DNA of 64,000 bases from Sacculina carcini (GCA_916048095.2 OU696590.1:3199001-3263000), one strand, 5' to 3'. Shown: positions 20,645-31,354, numbered from the stretch's first letter. Notes: a model not told the origin generated them from the letters alone. Made by a program: numbers and translations.

Positions 20645-20870
20645 GTAAGTTTCGCGTGCGTGTGTTTGTCTTTCTTTTCTATGCTGTAGTATAGAATACT
20701 ACAGCATAGAAAAGAATCTCATTATCAGCATAGAAAAGAATCTCATTATCTCATTATCATAGAAAAGACTCATTATCGTATGCTTCGATTGTTTCATTTA
20801 CACTATTGCTGCTTGTCGAAGCATGTACGCTACGACCAAGATGTTAACCATGGTGTGTGTATTTAAATAG
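20645..20870 (+). other. 5' UTR intron of the DUF229 gene
   Basis: The donor ACCG|GTAAGT at 20644/20645 and the acceptor ATTTAAATAG| at 20870 bound a 226-bp intron that places the first ATG 13 bases into exon 2. It contains a perfect hairpin and repeats of the TCTCATTATC type. Confidence 0.5.
20672..20716 (+). repeat. Perfect 21-bp inverted repeat with a 3-base loop
   Basis: Positions 20672-20692 are exactly complementary to 20696-20716 around the spacer AGA. The arm holds CTATGCTGTAGTAT. Directly downstream a block carrying CATAGAAAAGAATCTCATTA repeats twice and once more in part, up to about 20775. It lies within the 5' UTR intron. Confidence 0.9.
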
Positions 20871-20883
20871 GTCCAACCATACA

Positions 20884-22776
20884 ATGGTTCAGATCCGCAT
20901 AAAACCCTATGTGGTGTCTACATTCAAGGTAATTTTCACGGCTGGCGTTGTGATTTACATTGCCAATAGATTGGCCAACATGTTCATCGGTCTCTTGCCC
21001 GCTCCCGAATATCCAATCTGTAGAATACCAGGGGTTTATCCGGACTATGCTGACATGAGAGCTATGTTCCATCCGTCCACTCCCGTGCAATGTGCTATTG
21101 AGAAGGACTGGCTGTATGTGAACGGGTCGTATGCATATGTGAGTCCGTTTGCCAGAAAAATGCACGGCCACATAATCTGCAACATAACCGATGTGAAGCA
21201 GACTGGAGACTATAGCAGCAAATTTATTTCGGGCATAACTACAATGGCCACCGAGGCGTTTCAGTTCAACGATACAGACATCGTACATGCCACGTGCAAT
21301 GCCGCTGACGGCAGCCAATGGCAAAATTTTCTGGTCGGAGTTGGTCGGCGTCATCTTGTGCCAGCTTCGCCATCAAATCGCTTTCATATGCAAGGTGGTC
21401 CTCAGAGTATGGTGAACGTTGTCATGCTCGGGTTGGGCTCAATTTCGAGGAATATGGCCACGCGCAAACTACCCAAAACAACAGAATTTCTGCGAAAGCA
21501 CATGAACGCAATCACTATGCGAGGGTTCACAGCGTCCAGCTCAGAATCCCATGTGAATATGAGACGAATTTTTGACGCAAATGTTAATAACATTATGCTG
21601 GATTCGTATCGTCCATCCATGATATGGAACGACTTCAGAAGAAAAGGTTATGTGACCAGCTATAACGAAGATGAGCCGGGAAAAGGAATAATGTATTGGT
21701 TGACTGATGGGCAAGTGGAAGACTCCATTGATCACCATCTTGGCTCATTGGTCCTAGCCTCAGGTATGGCGTACCGGAACAACTCATGTATAGGAAACAA
21801 ATCAATTGAGGAGATAATTACAGACTTCACAGAAAATATGTATGTATCCTACCCAGAAACGCCCAAATTCATAGTTAACTTTTTCAGCGCGCTTTCGTCA
21901 GAAGATTTAAACGGAATTGGTAAAATTGATAATTTACTGGCCTCATTTCTCGAGCGAATGTTCATGCGAGGTCATTTCGACAACACTCTGCTGGTGTTAT
22001 TTTCAGACCAAGGTCCATTTGGCAGTGGTATTCGAGATGCCGTTTACGGACGAATGGAGGAAAGACTCTCTTACTTGACCATAATCCCTCCACCATGGAT
22101 CACTAATCAATATCCACACATGATTCAGAGTATGAAACGCAATATTCACTTACTCACCGTTGCTCATGATCTCCACTGGTCTCTGAAGCAAATGCTCGCA
22201 ACACCTATCGATCAGCCTCCAAAGTCAAACGGCAACGGAACCAGCTTGTTTGGCGACGTCCCGCTGAACCGAACTTGCAAAGACGTCAGTGTTAACATCC
22301 ATCTATGCACGTGCTCCATGTGGAAAAAGCAGGATCCGCAAAAGCATGACACTGTGACAACATTCAAAGTGTTCAGCAAGTATTTCAAGAAGTGGATGAA
22401 GAGTTCAGACAGTCAGTGTTTGCCGATAAAACCTCTGCACGTGCAGTGGTCGTCCTATATCTCCGACATGAACCATATATATACCTTCATGGAATCCAGA
22501 GGAATATCTGTGGTTGATAACCCAAGTGCCGACATCACAATGTTGAATGTTCTCGCGGAACCTGGTCAGATGCAGCTGGAAGCCGTGCTGCTCTACTCGT
22601 ACAACAAGCGGGTATTTTTCTTCGACCCACCGGATATACAAGTTGTGGACATTCGTGGCAATCTAAGCCGGTGTGGAAACAGCGTGTCGAGCAACCACAG
22701 ACACCTCTGTTTCTGCCAGCAGTCCAGCAATAACCAAACCATCTCAATCGACAGAAAGTTGAACGGAACGCTATAA
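20884..22776 (+). CDS. DUF229 family membrane protein (sulfatase-like fold)
   Basis: This uninterrupted frame encodes 630 residues from the ATG at 20884. I prefer this start because a good splice acceptor (ATTTAAATAG) ends at 20870 and the upstream frame only offers non-ATG codons. Residues about 10-28 form a hydrophobic segment after a basic N-terminus, so it is probably a type II membrane protein with a lumenal or extracellular domain; several NxS/T sites follow. DUF229 blocks seen: VVMLGLGSISRN (180-190), LPKTTEFLRKHMNAITMRGF, FRRKGYVTSYNEDEPGKGIM, DNTLLVLFSDQG (366-377), YGRMEERLSYLTIIPPPW, LLTVAHDLHWSLKQML and CTCSMWKK. The family shares the alkaline phosphatase/sulfatase fold, but here the usual Asp of GxDSxSR is Gly185 and the His of SDHG is Gln376, so metal-dependent catalysis is doubtful. 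AATAAA lies at 23083. Substrate unknown. Confidence 0.85.
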   Translation: MVQIRIKPYVVSTFKVIFTAGVVIYIANRLANMFIGLLPAPEYPICRIPGVYPDYADMRAMFHPSTPVQCAIEKDWLYVNGSYAYVSPFARKMHGHIICNITDVKQTGDYSSKFISGITTMATEAFQFNDTDIVHATCNAADGSQWQNFLVGVGRRHLVPASPSNRFHMQGGPQSMVNVVMLGLGSISRNMATRKLPKTTEFLRKHMNAITMRGFTASSSESHVNMRRIFDANVNNIMLDSYRPSMIWNDFRRKGYVTSYNEDEPGKGIMYWLTDGQVEDSIDHHLGSLVLASGMAYRNNSCIGNKSIEEIITDFTENMYVSYPETPKFIVNFFSALSSEDLNGIGKIDNLLASFLERMFMRGHFDNTLLVLFSDQGPFGSGIRDAVYGRMEERLSYLTIIPPPWITNQYPHMIQSMKRNIHLLTVAHDLHWSLKQMLATPIDQPPKSNGNGTSLFGDVPLNRTCKDVSVNIHLCTCSMWKKQDPQKHDTVTTFKVFSKYFKKWMKSSDSQCLPIKPLHVQWSSYISDMNHIYTFMESRGISVVDNPSADITMLNVLAEPGQMQLEAVLLYSYNKRVFFFDPPDIQVVDIRGNLSRCGNSVSSNHRHLCFCQQSSNNQTISIDRKLNGTL

Positions 22777-23082
22777 AACCATTGCAAATGTAGCGACTGT
22801 GTCACCATTCGGAGTACACAACCACAGCTAAAACTCGCAGCTTTTCATACCTTTGCATTTATAAATACACATGGTGATTGTCATCATCCTAATTATTATT
22901 TTCTGAATGACTGTTAGTATCTGTTGGCCGCCAAACTCTCAAACACAAATATTTCCGCTTCTATGACGTCTTCGATCGTTGGCTCCTGACAACACGATCC
23001 ACTGTCAGTTGATACTGTTAATATTTTTAATACCAGTTAATATTGTTGATAGTTTTTCACGACTGAATTGGAAAAAACGCTG

Positions 23083-23088
23083 AATAAA
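23083..23088 (+). terminator. Polyadenylation signal of the DUF229 gene
   Basis: AATAAA about 310 bases after the stop codon is the first canonical signal downstream. Confidence 0.5.
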
Positions 23089-23283
23089 ACTGATGAACCC
23101 AACTGCAGCACCACATTGCGCCGCACAATGTTCCCGTTTTCAAACAAAAGATAAAAAACAAACAGCTTCGATATCTGAGAACACAACTCGGCAGACGGGC
23201 TAACAGGAAGACGTCAATGCATAGCCCATACCACAGCCTCAGAGACACACACACACACGCACACACACACACCGACACGCACG

Positions 23284-23365
23284 CACAGGCTCCAGAGTGG
23301 TTCAGTGGATAATCATGTTTCAAACCAAAAGATCGCGGTTCGTGTCTACTCTCGATTCATCTCCA
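23284..23365 (+). repeat. Possible tRNA-derived SINE head
   Basis: GAGTGGTTCAGTGG resembles an RNA polymerase III A box and GCGGTTCGTGTCT a degenerate B box about 40 bases further, the spacing of a tRNA-like SINE head. A similar AGTGGTTCAG stretch occurs at about 43698. No body or tail family is recognised. Confidence 0.3.
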
Positions 23366-23893
23366 AAAATTCCGATTGAGTCGCCTGACCATTATCATTG
23401 CAGTTAACGGTATGGCGGTCAAAAAGTCAACCGGTCTGACAGCCACACAAACAAATTCGATGCAAGCATACAAACGCACACTGACACACATCACATTATG
23501 TTATCAGCTGACAAATACTGGCGCATTTGTCAAATCTGTATTGAACGCGCCCAAAGCAACAACGTCATCGTAAGTAAAATAATATAAACAACAACTACAG
23601 CCATCACCGCTTCATCCAACCTCATATACATCCTAACTGCACACACGCACACGCAATGATGCTCGGACAGCGTGAGACGACGAGTTTGCGTGTGATCGCC
23701 AACATTCACAATGCTGCATTCATTGGATAAACACAGACGCACAGACAAACGTTGCTGCATAAAATATATGATATAGGACCAATCAAAACTTATATTCAAA
23801 ACACTATATAAAACACACACACAGACAAATATACATATACTCCCTATATGAATATACGATTACACCTAGGAAAAGTGCATACAGGTCTTATTA

Positions 23894-23895
23894 AA

Positions 23896-23969
<74 letters not shown>
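23894..23969. repeat. (TA)n microsatellite
   Basis: An almost pure TA tract of about 75 bp. Confidence 0.95.
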
Positions 23970-23971
<2 letters not shown>

Positions 23972-24351
23972 AACACCCACAAACAGGCATAACACACACA
24001 TATATATACGATGGTCGTATTTCAATGCCTACTTCCAATCACAGAACAATCGTAGATGGCCGATACACAGGCGCCTTACAGGTGCGTACAACGTTTAATG
24101 GCTTCACAGCAAGTCGTTCTATTGAATTCACGCCCTGCGATGAAAACACACGCCCGTGTATGTGTGTGTGTGTATGTATACGTGTGTATATGTCTGTATG
24201 TGTGCACGTACTGACTGCAAACCGACGCTGCAATAGGAACAACACAAGGCCACTGCAAAACGGTGTGCAAAAGCGATGGGGAGAGAGGGGGCGAAGCGAG
24301 AACAAGAGAACGAGCGGGGAGAGGGGGAGTCAGGTGAGTGAGGAGAGAGGG

Positions 24352-24494
24352 TTAAAATATGTCGGGACAACGCGACCACTCCTGCTGTTCCTTGCACGTC
24401 CAGTACTGGCGCGTGTACATGTACACCAGCTGGTTGGTGTACTGGTCCAGTTGGCGCACGAACCAGCAAGGCTGGTGACCGCGAAACTCGGCGC
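24352..24494 (-). CDS. OSBP: OSBP, last coding exon (C-terminus)
   Basis: The exon begins after the acceptor CACATGAAG and completes a Gly codon split 1/2 with the previous exon. It encodes PCWFVRQLDQYTNQLVYMYT and then YWTCKEQQEWSRCPDIF followed by TAA. This is the invariant end of OSBP-type lipid-transfer domains (human OSBP ends ECKEKQDWSSCPDIF, from memory). The acceptor has a (TG)n run in place of a pyrimidine tract. The next exon upstream is 6.7 kb away across a LINE and a gypsy insertion. Confidence 0.9.
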
Positions 24495-24634
24495 CTTCAT
24501 GTGCACACACACACACACAACACACAGCAACAAAGAATGTAAACATGATAGCAAACGAAACAAACACGTAAACATGTATACACCCAGGCGTCCGAGTGTG
24601 ACTTTAAGAGAAAATGCATACACAAGTGTACATA

Positions 24635-25607
24635 GTGTTTGGATGACGTAATAGCGGTAGGCGACTTAAACAGCAGAATTGGGGAACTCAGCCAGGAGAC
24701 CCGAGATATGGCGGAAATAGAGGACAAAACAGTAAATAAATTTGACAGAATAATGTATAATATTTGCAAGGACAATGACTTGGTCATCGCTAACCATATT
24801 AGAAATATCTGCAAACAGGAAAGAAGCAGTTTAACATTCAAAAAAGGGTAAAGACTGGATGTCAGAGATCGACCTATGCATTGCTAAATCAAAGACTGTA
24901 CACTTGATTAATAACGTCGATATTCGTCAAGAACAAACGGGGTCTGATCATGCACCGTTATGCATAGATATAACGTTAATAGAGAACGAAATTTGTCACG
25001 ATTTGTTACGGAGAGCGACTATACTGAAGAAGTCAATCAAAGTAGACCAATCAGAAATAGCGTTAGAATGAAAAAGGTGAACTCAGAACAACTGATTAGT
25101 GCATTGTCTGAAGTGTACCCACCAGATTTTGCTAACGACTGGAATAACGACATCGACTCTGTGCTCACAGAAGCCAGTGCGACCATAGCTGACACAGCAG
25201 CCAATAACAGAGCGATAAGCATGCACAATAAACAGAGCCGAACGGACAGTCGTTGGCAACGACTATTAGAAGCTAACGACAATAAAGCATTATGGTCAGC
25301 AATAAACTGGAACGGCGACATAGAAAATAGAGAATCAATACAACCTAGTAACGAGGATTTCAAGGAACACTTTGAACAGTAACTTAACCAACCACAGTTG
25401 CCATGTGAACAGGTAAACATAAGTGATACACCATATATCCCGATACTGTATGATCCTTTCACAGAGGCAGAATTAAGGCACAGCCTGAAAAAGTCTAAGT
25501 CGAACAAAGCTTTCAGCGGAATTTGCCCTGGAATACTAAAAAATTTACCAGTCGCGTGGATCTTTTTTCTACTGACATTGTTCAATAAGATATTCTACTA
25601 TGCTTCC
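24635..25607 (+). mobile_element. LINE, endonuclease and RT start (interrupted by Gypsy-F)
   Basis: The 5'-truncated plus-strand LINE starts in the endonuclease: VGDLNSRIGE (GDFNxxIG block), SEIDLCIAKSK and GSDHAPLCIDI (SDH block). A linker follows, then the first RT blocks (FTEAELRHSLKKSKSNKAFS, GICPGILKNLP). It has a frameshift at about 24850, another near 25020-25070 and a stop at 25380. At 25607 the reading is cut by a gypsy LTR element and resumes at 29685. It lies in OSBP intron 5, antisense to the host gene. Confidence 0.8.
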
Positions 25608-25851
25608 TGTAAGGAAAAATATGTATTCACAAAACACGTCGGTATGATTTCAACTCCGAACAACAACAACAACGCACATTGTGAGAATTCCACATTCCCT
25701 CATTCGTTCCCATGGCAACATCAAACATTAGTCAATACGCAATACACAATTCTACAGCTTAATTATATATAACGTGGCTTCATACGCAAGACTCTTTCAT
25801 TCTTACAAATGCACACAATAAGTAAATATCATAATGCTAATACATACAACA
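25608..25851 (-). repeat. 3' LTR of Gypsy-F
   Basis: In element orientation it starts TGTTGTATGTAT and ends TTTTTCCTTACA. It carries an (AAC)n-type run and is 244 bp long. It differs from the 5' LTR at five substitutions and one 2-bp indel. Confidence 0.92.
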
Positions 25852-25944
25852 CTTCCCCGTGATGTCCTCATCATCTGACATAGTCGGCTATCCACACTGG
25901 TGGCCGTCTGTTACGCTGTGATCTTCTCGGAACTTCCACTGTAT

Positions 25945-27500
25945 TGCCCTCTGATTCAACGGCTGACCGGTCGTCTTCTGAATCATCTTCAATGAACAAT
26001 CGACGGATATCAAGGACGTGTCTCGGAACACCGTCAACATCCACTATATTTTCCGAACGTACACCAGTGACTTTCCCCTCTGTCCACCTGGACGTGCATC
26101 GTCTGTCGCTCGGTTTCACCACCACCGTATCTCCCAACTTGTATCGCGAATTGGTGGTGTCACGCATCTGTGTTGTTTTGGCAGCAGGATGCCTCCAGTG
26201 GTAATTGAATATCGCTTCCGATGGTGCTGTACTGCCATTGGCATTCTCCTTTGCCGCCAGATTGTACCAGAATACCATCTTCAGTGGACTGTCTCTGGAT
26301 CTTGATGCCATCACCTTGATTGTGCGGTGCATACGTTCTGCAATACCGTTCCCTGATGGTCTATAGGCCGCCCTGTAATGCTGAAGTATATTATATGCCT
26401 TGCACAATTCTGCAACCTCGTAAGATCGAAACGCACGACTGTTGTCCATAAGAAATTCTTCCGGTGGCCCTCTCTCTAGGAGTATTTGCGTCAGATGCCG
26501 ACATATATCTTTGGCGTTTTCATAGGCCACTTCACGCCATATCGCAAAGCGACTTGGACCACAATCAATTAGTGTTAGATATGACTGTCCACGATAGTGC
26601 GTCACATCCAACGCTAAGCGTGTCCAATTTTCACGAACACTAAGTTCACCGGGCTCGTGACGCACAGGAGCTGGGTCTACCATCTTACAGACTCTACACC
26701 GCTTCACAACGGCTTCCACACTTTCTCTTCGCACCGAAGGGTTCACCAATCTCGCCAAATACAGTGTTCTCTCAGTACCAAAATGGTGGTCCGAGTGCAG
26801 TCTTTCAATGTCGACGACTGGCGCTATTACAGCAGCCACTGTATTTGCCCTCATCCAAGTCTTCGGAACGCGTGTTAATACATCAGCTTTGTTTTTCTCC
26901 GATGGAACCAGTGTCAAAGAAATACTAAGTTTCAACTCATCAACGAGTTCTTTCAAAACTGACAGTCGTCGTTTCACAAGTATCTCTGACATTCCCGTCA
27001 CCTTTATTCTTCTATCACCTTCCAGAGTCGAGCGTACCCATCTCAAAACAGTGGCAGAATCAGTATACACTTCAATCACTTTCAAGTCCCACTTTAGAGC
27101 CAGGTTGATGCCTTTCAGTACAGCATCTAATTCAGCAAGGTTTATATGCTGACAATCATCCGACTTCCGGAGCCAAGCTGTATCCTCCACTATTTGGCCA
27201 CAAATTTCTACAGCAGCACCGACAGCTAAGCTACTCGCATCGCACCACACACTGCCTTTTGGTGTCGATGACACATAAAAAGTCCCTCTCACAGGATCTT
27301 CTCGAGCAATTCGCGTCAGCATTTCTTTGAGCATTCCTACGGCTGTGCTTCCTACCTCATCTTCCCATCGTTGTCCCTCGCTTGACCGCTTAATATAACT
27401 ACTCGCCACTCGAAGCCATCCACATACAGGGTAATGACCCACAATTCTGCCACAGATTGAAAACATCTCTCTACGGGTCATTTTCATTTTTATTTCATCC
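25945..27500 (-). pseudogene. Gypsy-F RNase H-integrase region
   Basis: RNase H blocks: VWCDASSLAVGAAVE, HINLAELDAVLKGINLAL, VYTDSATVLRWV, SEKNKADVLTRVPKTW. Integrase: HHFGTERTLYLARL and CRVCKMVDPAP (HHCC), ALDVTHYRG, FLMDNSRAFRS, RPSGNGIAERMHR (DDE), then a C-terminal GxV...VDVDGVPRHVLDIR module and a basic end. Confidence 0.9.
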
Positions 27501-27599
27501 TCAGTCGGAAGCACGTTTCCTCGACTGAAACACACTTTTCCTCCCCTACGCGCCACCTTCAGACCCAGGACACGTCCTCCAATGACTCCGGAGCTTTCG

Positions 27600-28670
27600 C
27601 CTCGAGTCCGTACTGGGCTAAATGTTTGGTCACTGTTTCCGCTGATACAATGTCTTCATTTACTATGACATCATCAATGTAACAATCAGTACCAGATTTC
27701 ACACGCGCATCTTGCTCCAAAACTTTCTTCACAATTGCTGTCATAATTTTCGGTGCCGAGCTTAGACCGAACCCGAGCCTGGTAAGATAATAAACAACAC
27801 CTCTGAAAATCACTCGTTGATACGGCCACAACCGCCTGTCAACCTGTATCTGCAAATATGCAGACTTCAAATCAACAATTTTCAAGTTTCTCGACATGCG
27901 TCTCCAATTTCTCAGTGTTTCCGTACACACCGCAACATCAACACCTGGATGACTCTCCACTGACCGATTTAACTCTCGGTAGTCTAGAACAGGTCGCACC
28001 TTATTTTTATTTACCTGCACAACTGTCATCAAAGGTATTATTCCTCTTCTGTCGTTCTGGTTTTCACATCTCTTGAGCCACCCCTTGTCAATCCATGAAA
28101 ACAATTCCTCTTCCCATTGCGCCTTGACTTCGTTGGTTCTGTTACTTTGATAGCAATCGATCTTATTCATTAAATCAGGTCTCTCGCCATCCTTCCAACA
28201 CCATTTGACAACCCATGATGATCCATCAAAATCAGCGACAAAATCAGTGTCATTGATCGAAAGTTTTCTTGGGGTCACGACGTTTGCTGCACATTGCGCG
28301 CGTTCAATTGCTGGTTCACCGGAAAGTCCGGCCGTTAGTTCGTCCACGTTGGTGTTGTTAAATGATACTACCCCGTCTTTCCACGCAAATCCACCGACCA
28401 ACTGAATGAAGTCCAACCCAGCTATTGCATCCACACCTTGAAGCAACTTTCCAATCACTATGCACTTCACCTTCTGTGAGACACCATTCACGCTTAGACA
28501 AAGATTCACAGTGCCTAACGTATCCACTTCTTTTCCATCAACTCCCATCACGACGCCCTTACTCAACGAATAATATGGTAGCACCCATGAACCAACTAAT
28601 GACTGTGTGCATCCAGTATCAATGAGAATCCTACCGGGGCGACCACCAATAAAACCATCTACAATTGGAA
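27600..28670 (-). pseudogene. Gypsy-F protease-RT region
   Basis: Protease RILIDTGCTQSLVGSWVL and DAIAGLDFI blocks are followed by RT with VRPVLDYRELN, KIVDLKSAYLQIQVD, YYLTRLGFGLSSAPKIM and CYIDDVIV (YxDD). All catalytic blocks of the group are visible. Confidence 0.88.
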
Positions 28671-28679
28671 GCGCCATTA

Positions 28680-29423
28680 ATGAGAACTTGGAGAAATTTC
28701 CGGCGCAGAAACTTCTCCCTTGGCGTTTCCCGGCCTGCATGGACACTCTATAGCCAAATGGGTTGGCTCGCCACAAATCCAACAAAGTCTGTTGTTGGAT
28801 TGGTTGTTGTTGTTCCGATTTGGCATTCTCGGACAGAATCGTGCAACGTGCGTGCCGCGGCGTTCCAAACACTGAACACTCTGCCTGGGTGCAGGTCCAT
28901 TCCTTGGTCCGATGACAGCAACTGCTGCTGATTGATTCTCGTGGAGCTCCGACATGAGGGCTCTCGTGCGCTCCACAACAGAAGACAAATTCATGCTTTC
29001 AATGCCAGCTGTCGCTCTGAGTTCTCGCGACACCGCCGACGGCAAACCGACCACAAATGCACGCAGCAGCAGTATGTTGTTGGCTATGCCGGTAAGGCGA
29101 GCCAACTGGCGCAACTCTGCCATATATACATCCACAGGCTCGTCTCGCCAAACTCGCTGCGAGAATTGTTCATACGCCTTGAAGGGATTCACTGAATACG
29201 CGTTCAGCAACGCCGACCTGATCTGATGAATATCCCGTTTTTGCTGCGCACTGAGCTCAGTATACACGGAAAGTGCGCTACCCTCGAGAAACATCGGTAA
29301 CACTGTTTCAGGGTTTTCCACGCCTCTCAATTGGACGATCAAATCAAATTTGTCCAGCCAGTTATTCACATTGCTGGAGCCATCAAACGTCCGCACAACT
29401 TCTGTCAACTTAACATTAGCCAT
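28680..29423 (-). pseudogene. Gypsy-F gag
   Basis: The reading from the ATG at 29423 starts MANVKLTEVVRTFDGSSNVN, with WLDKFDLIVQLRGV, VLPMFLEGSALSVY and VWRDEPVDVYMAELRQLARL (capsid blocks), then a CCHC knuckle CWICGEPTHLAIEC before a Pro-rich end. It is treated as part of the fossil element. Confidence 0.85.
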
Positions 29424-29426
29424 ATT

Positions 29427-29438
29427 GCCGAAATAGCT
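29427..29438 (-). other. Primer-binding site of Gypsy-F, complementary to the 5' end of tRNA-Phe
   Basis: In element orientation the 12 bases after the LTR are AGCTATTTCGGC. The plus strand reads GCCGAAATAGCT, identical to the first 12 bases of metazoan tRNA-Phe as I know it (GCCGAAATAGCTCAG). There is no TGG start as expected for a 3' tRNA primer. The first gag ATG (29423) follows only three bases later. Confidence 0.6.
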
Positions 29439-29684
29439 TGTAAGGAAAAATATGTATTCACAAAACACGTCGGTATGATTTCAACTGCGAACAACAACAA
29501 CAACGCACATTGTGAGAATTCCACATTCCCTCATCCGTTCCCATGGCAACATCAAACATTAGTCAATACGCAATACACAATTATACAGCTTAATTATATA
29601 TATAACGTGGCTTCATACGCAAGACTCTTTCATTCTTACAAATGCACACAATAAGAAAATATCATAATGCTGATACATACAACA
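29439..29684 (-). repeat. 5' LTR of Gypsy-F
   Basis: This 246-bp partner of 25608-25851 has the same TGTTGT...TTACA ends and the CTTCC duplication outside. Confidence 0.92.
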
Positions 29685-31165
29685 CTTCCTATCCAGTATC
29701 GTGGTGCTACAGTGAATTAACAGTTCTGTGCAAGTCTGGAAGCCGATTAGATTGAGGACACTATCGTGGAATTAGTGCGATGGACTCTATGGCGAAGATA
29801 TATGATATAATGCTAACCGAAAGACAAAAATTGTGGTATGACATCGACCCATGCCAAGCTGGCGCGCAAAAGGGTCGCGGGTGCATTTAGCATATCCTAG
29901 CATTGAGGTTGTTATGCGACTACGCACAAACTAAACACCGCATATTATACATCATATTTGTTGATTTCAGCAAAGCGTATGACCGAGTAACAAGGACAAG
30001 ATTACTGGAAAGACTTGATCAGATGGGATGCGGCAGACACATGCTGAGCGCTATTGCCAGAATGTATTCATGCACCAAACAAAGGTTAGGCAGAGCGGAG
30101 ATAAACGCTACGATAGGCGTGCGTCAAGGAGCACCCTCCAGCGGACTCTTGTTTGTGCTATACATCGACGAGATGGTACGCATGTTGAAACAGACCTGCC
30201 CACCTGACGACTACCTGGCCACGAACCATGCATTATTGTTCATGGATGACACGGCCATCCTAGCAACTAGCCTGGAGACATGCATCAGCAAACTACATTG
30301 ATTAATACGTTTTTGTAAGAAAAGCGGAATAGTTATTAACAAGGAAAAAACTAAGTTTATGGTAATCAATGGAGACAAAAACATACATCACACCATAAAA
30401 TTGCAAGATATAGAAATTCAAAGAGTTAAGGAATATAAATATCTGGAGGCGTGGTTTGTTGATTCATGTCAGATGAACGATGTGTTAAAAGAAGATACCT
30501 TTGCACGATATTTATAAATTATGCGAAGATGAAAGAACACCAGGATATAAATTTTTGACTGAATCATTAAAATGGGAGGAGCACGAGCCACTAGAGCCAA
30601 TCAAGAATAACATCCAGGCAAGAGCAACACATATGACAAAATTCTCCACATACATAAACGAACTAAACACAGAAATGAAAGCACACTCGATATACACGGA
30701 AAAAATACATCGAAGACTAGAAGGCTTTCACTAGAGTACGACTAATATCGCACAACCTACGAATCGAGCGGGGCAGATGGAGCAGAACCCCAAGAAACGA
30801 AAGAACATGCGCTTGCGGAAAAAACGAAATACAGACTGAACAACATGTTTTGATACGTTGTGAACATACGGCCGAACACAGAAAGGAATATGGAAACAGA
30901 TTAGACTTCAAAAGTATAGCCAATCTGTTTGAAAATTGTACCAGATATGAAGTGTTATGCGAATATACGAGTATATATGTGCCTAAATTTGATTAAGGAG
31001 GTAGAAATTTTAATGTGTTATGTTGTTATCGTGTTATGGTATTGTTATGTGATTTCTTTTTTTTTGATGTTATACATGTTATATGATTTTTGATATGCTG
31101 TACTCGAACTCGAGCCATATGTATTATTGTTGGACCTTGTGTCAATAAACTACTACTACTACTAT
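29685..31165 (+). mobile_element. LINE, RT core to 3' tail (continuation after Gypsy-F)
   Basis: RT blocks resume with AGAQKGRGC and LRLLCDYAQTKHRILYIIFV, then DFSKAYDRV, VRQGAPSSGLLFVLYIDEMV and FMDDTAIL (catalytic DD). A C-terminal zinc-knuckle-like CACG...EQHVLIRCEHT block lies at about 30806-30870, then a 3' UTR ending AATAAAC plus a (TAC)n tail at about 31146-31164. Stops interrupt it at about 29888 and 30301. The tail ends 35 bases from the donor of OSBP exon 5. Confidence 0.8.
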
Positions 31166-31198
31166 GCCTGTGTGTATGTGTGCTTGTGTGTGTGTCAC

Positions 31199-31266
31199 CT
31201 TCAGCAGCTGCTTGTTCAGCCTGTTGCTCGCGCAGTTTACGCACAGACCGCTGCTTCTCCTCCAGT
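31199..31266 (-). CDS. OSBP: OSBP exon with the LEEKQR motif
   Basis: This 68-bp exon encodes LEEKQRSVRKLREQQAEQAA. It starts after TTTGTTTGCAG and ends CTGAAG|GTGACA. Glu and Arg of LEEKQR correspond to the conserved residues that contact the PI4P headgroup in Osh/ORP proteins. Phase in is 2 and phase out is 1, consistent with both neighbours. The acceptor is fed by a (TG)38 tract and the donor is followed by an AC-rich run. Confidence 0.9.
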
Positions 31267-31273
31267 CTGCAAA

Positions 31274-31276
<3 letters not shown>

Positions 31277-31352
<76 letters not shown>
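31277..31352. repeat. (CA)38 microsatellite next to OSBP exon 5
   Basis: A pure CA tract; on the minus strand it is the (TG)n immediately upstream of the acceptor at 31267. Confidence 0.95.

Positions 31353-31354
<2 letters not shown>

Larger units (their letters stand above)
22777..24351. other. Intergenic stretch between DUF229 and OSBP
   Basis: It holds the DUF229 3' UTR, (CA)n runs at about 23247-23280 and 23640, a SINE-like segment at 23284, a long (TA)n tract, and another GT run at 24163. The two genes converge here. No canonical AATAAA was seen for OSBP on the minus strand. Confidence 0.5.
25608..29684 (-). mobile_element. Ty3/gypsy-like LTR element, minus strand, young and nearly complete (Gypsy-F)
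   Basis: LTRs lie at 29439-29684 (5') and 25608-25851 (3'), about 2% apart; a 5-bp duplication CTTCC flanks the element (25603-25607, 29685-29689). On the minus strand: PBS, gag with one CCHC knuckle, protease, RT, RNase H, integrase, polypurine tract (CACGGGGAAG). gag and pol overlap in different frames, as is usual where ribosomal frameshifting is used. It looks almost whole, with about one or two breaks in pol. It is inserted in a LINE within OSBP intron 5. Close kin of Gypsy-G at 38.4 kb and of Gypsy-C at 8.9 kb. Confidence 0.92.

Noticed and set aside
24128-24623. Minus-strand open stretches beside the last OSBP exon as separate genes
   Set aside because: They are frames of the OSBP exon and of CA/GT runs; only the frame ending CPDIF matches a protein family.
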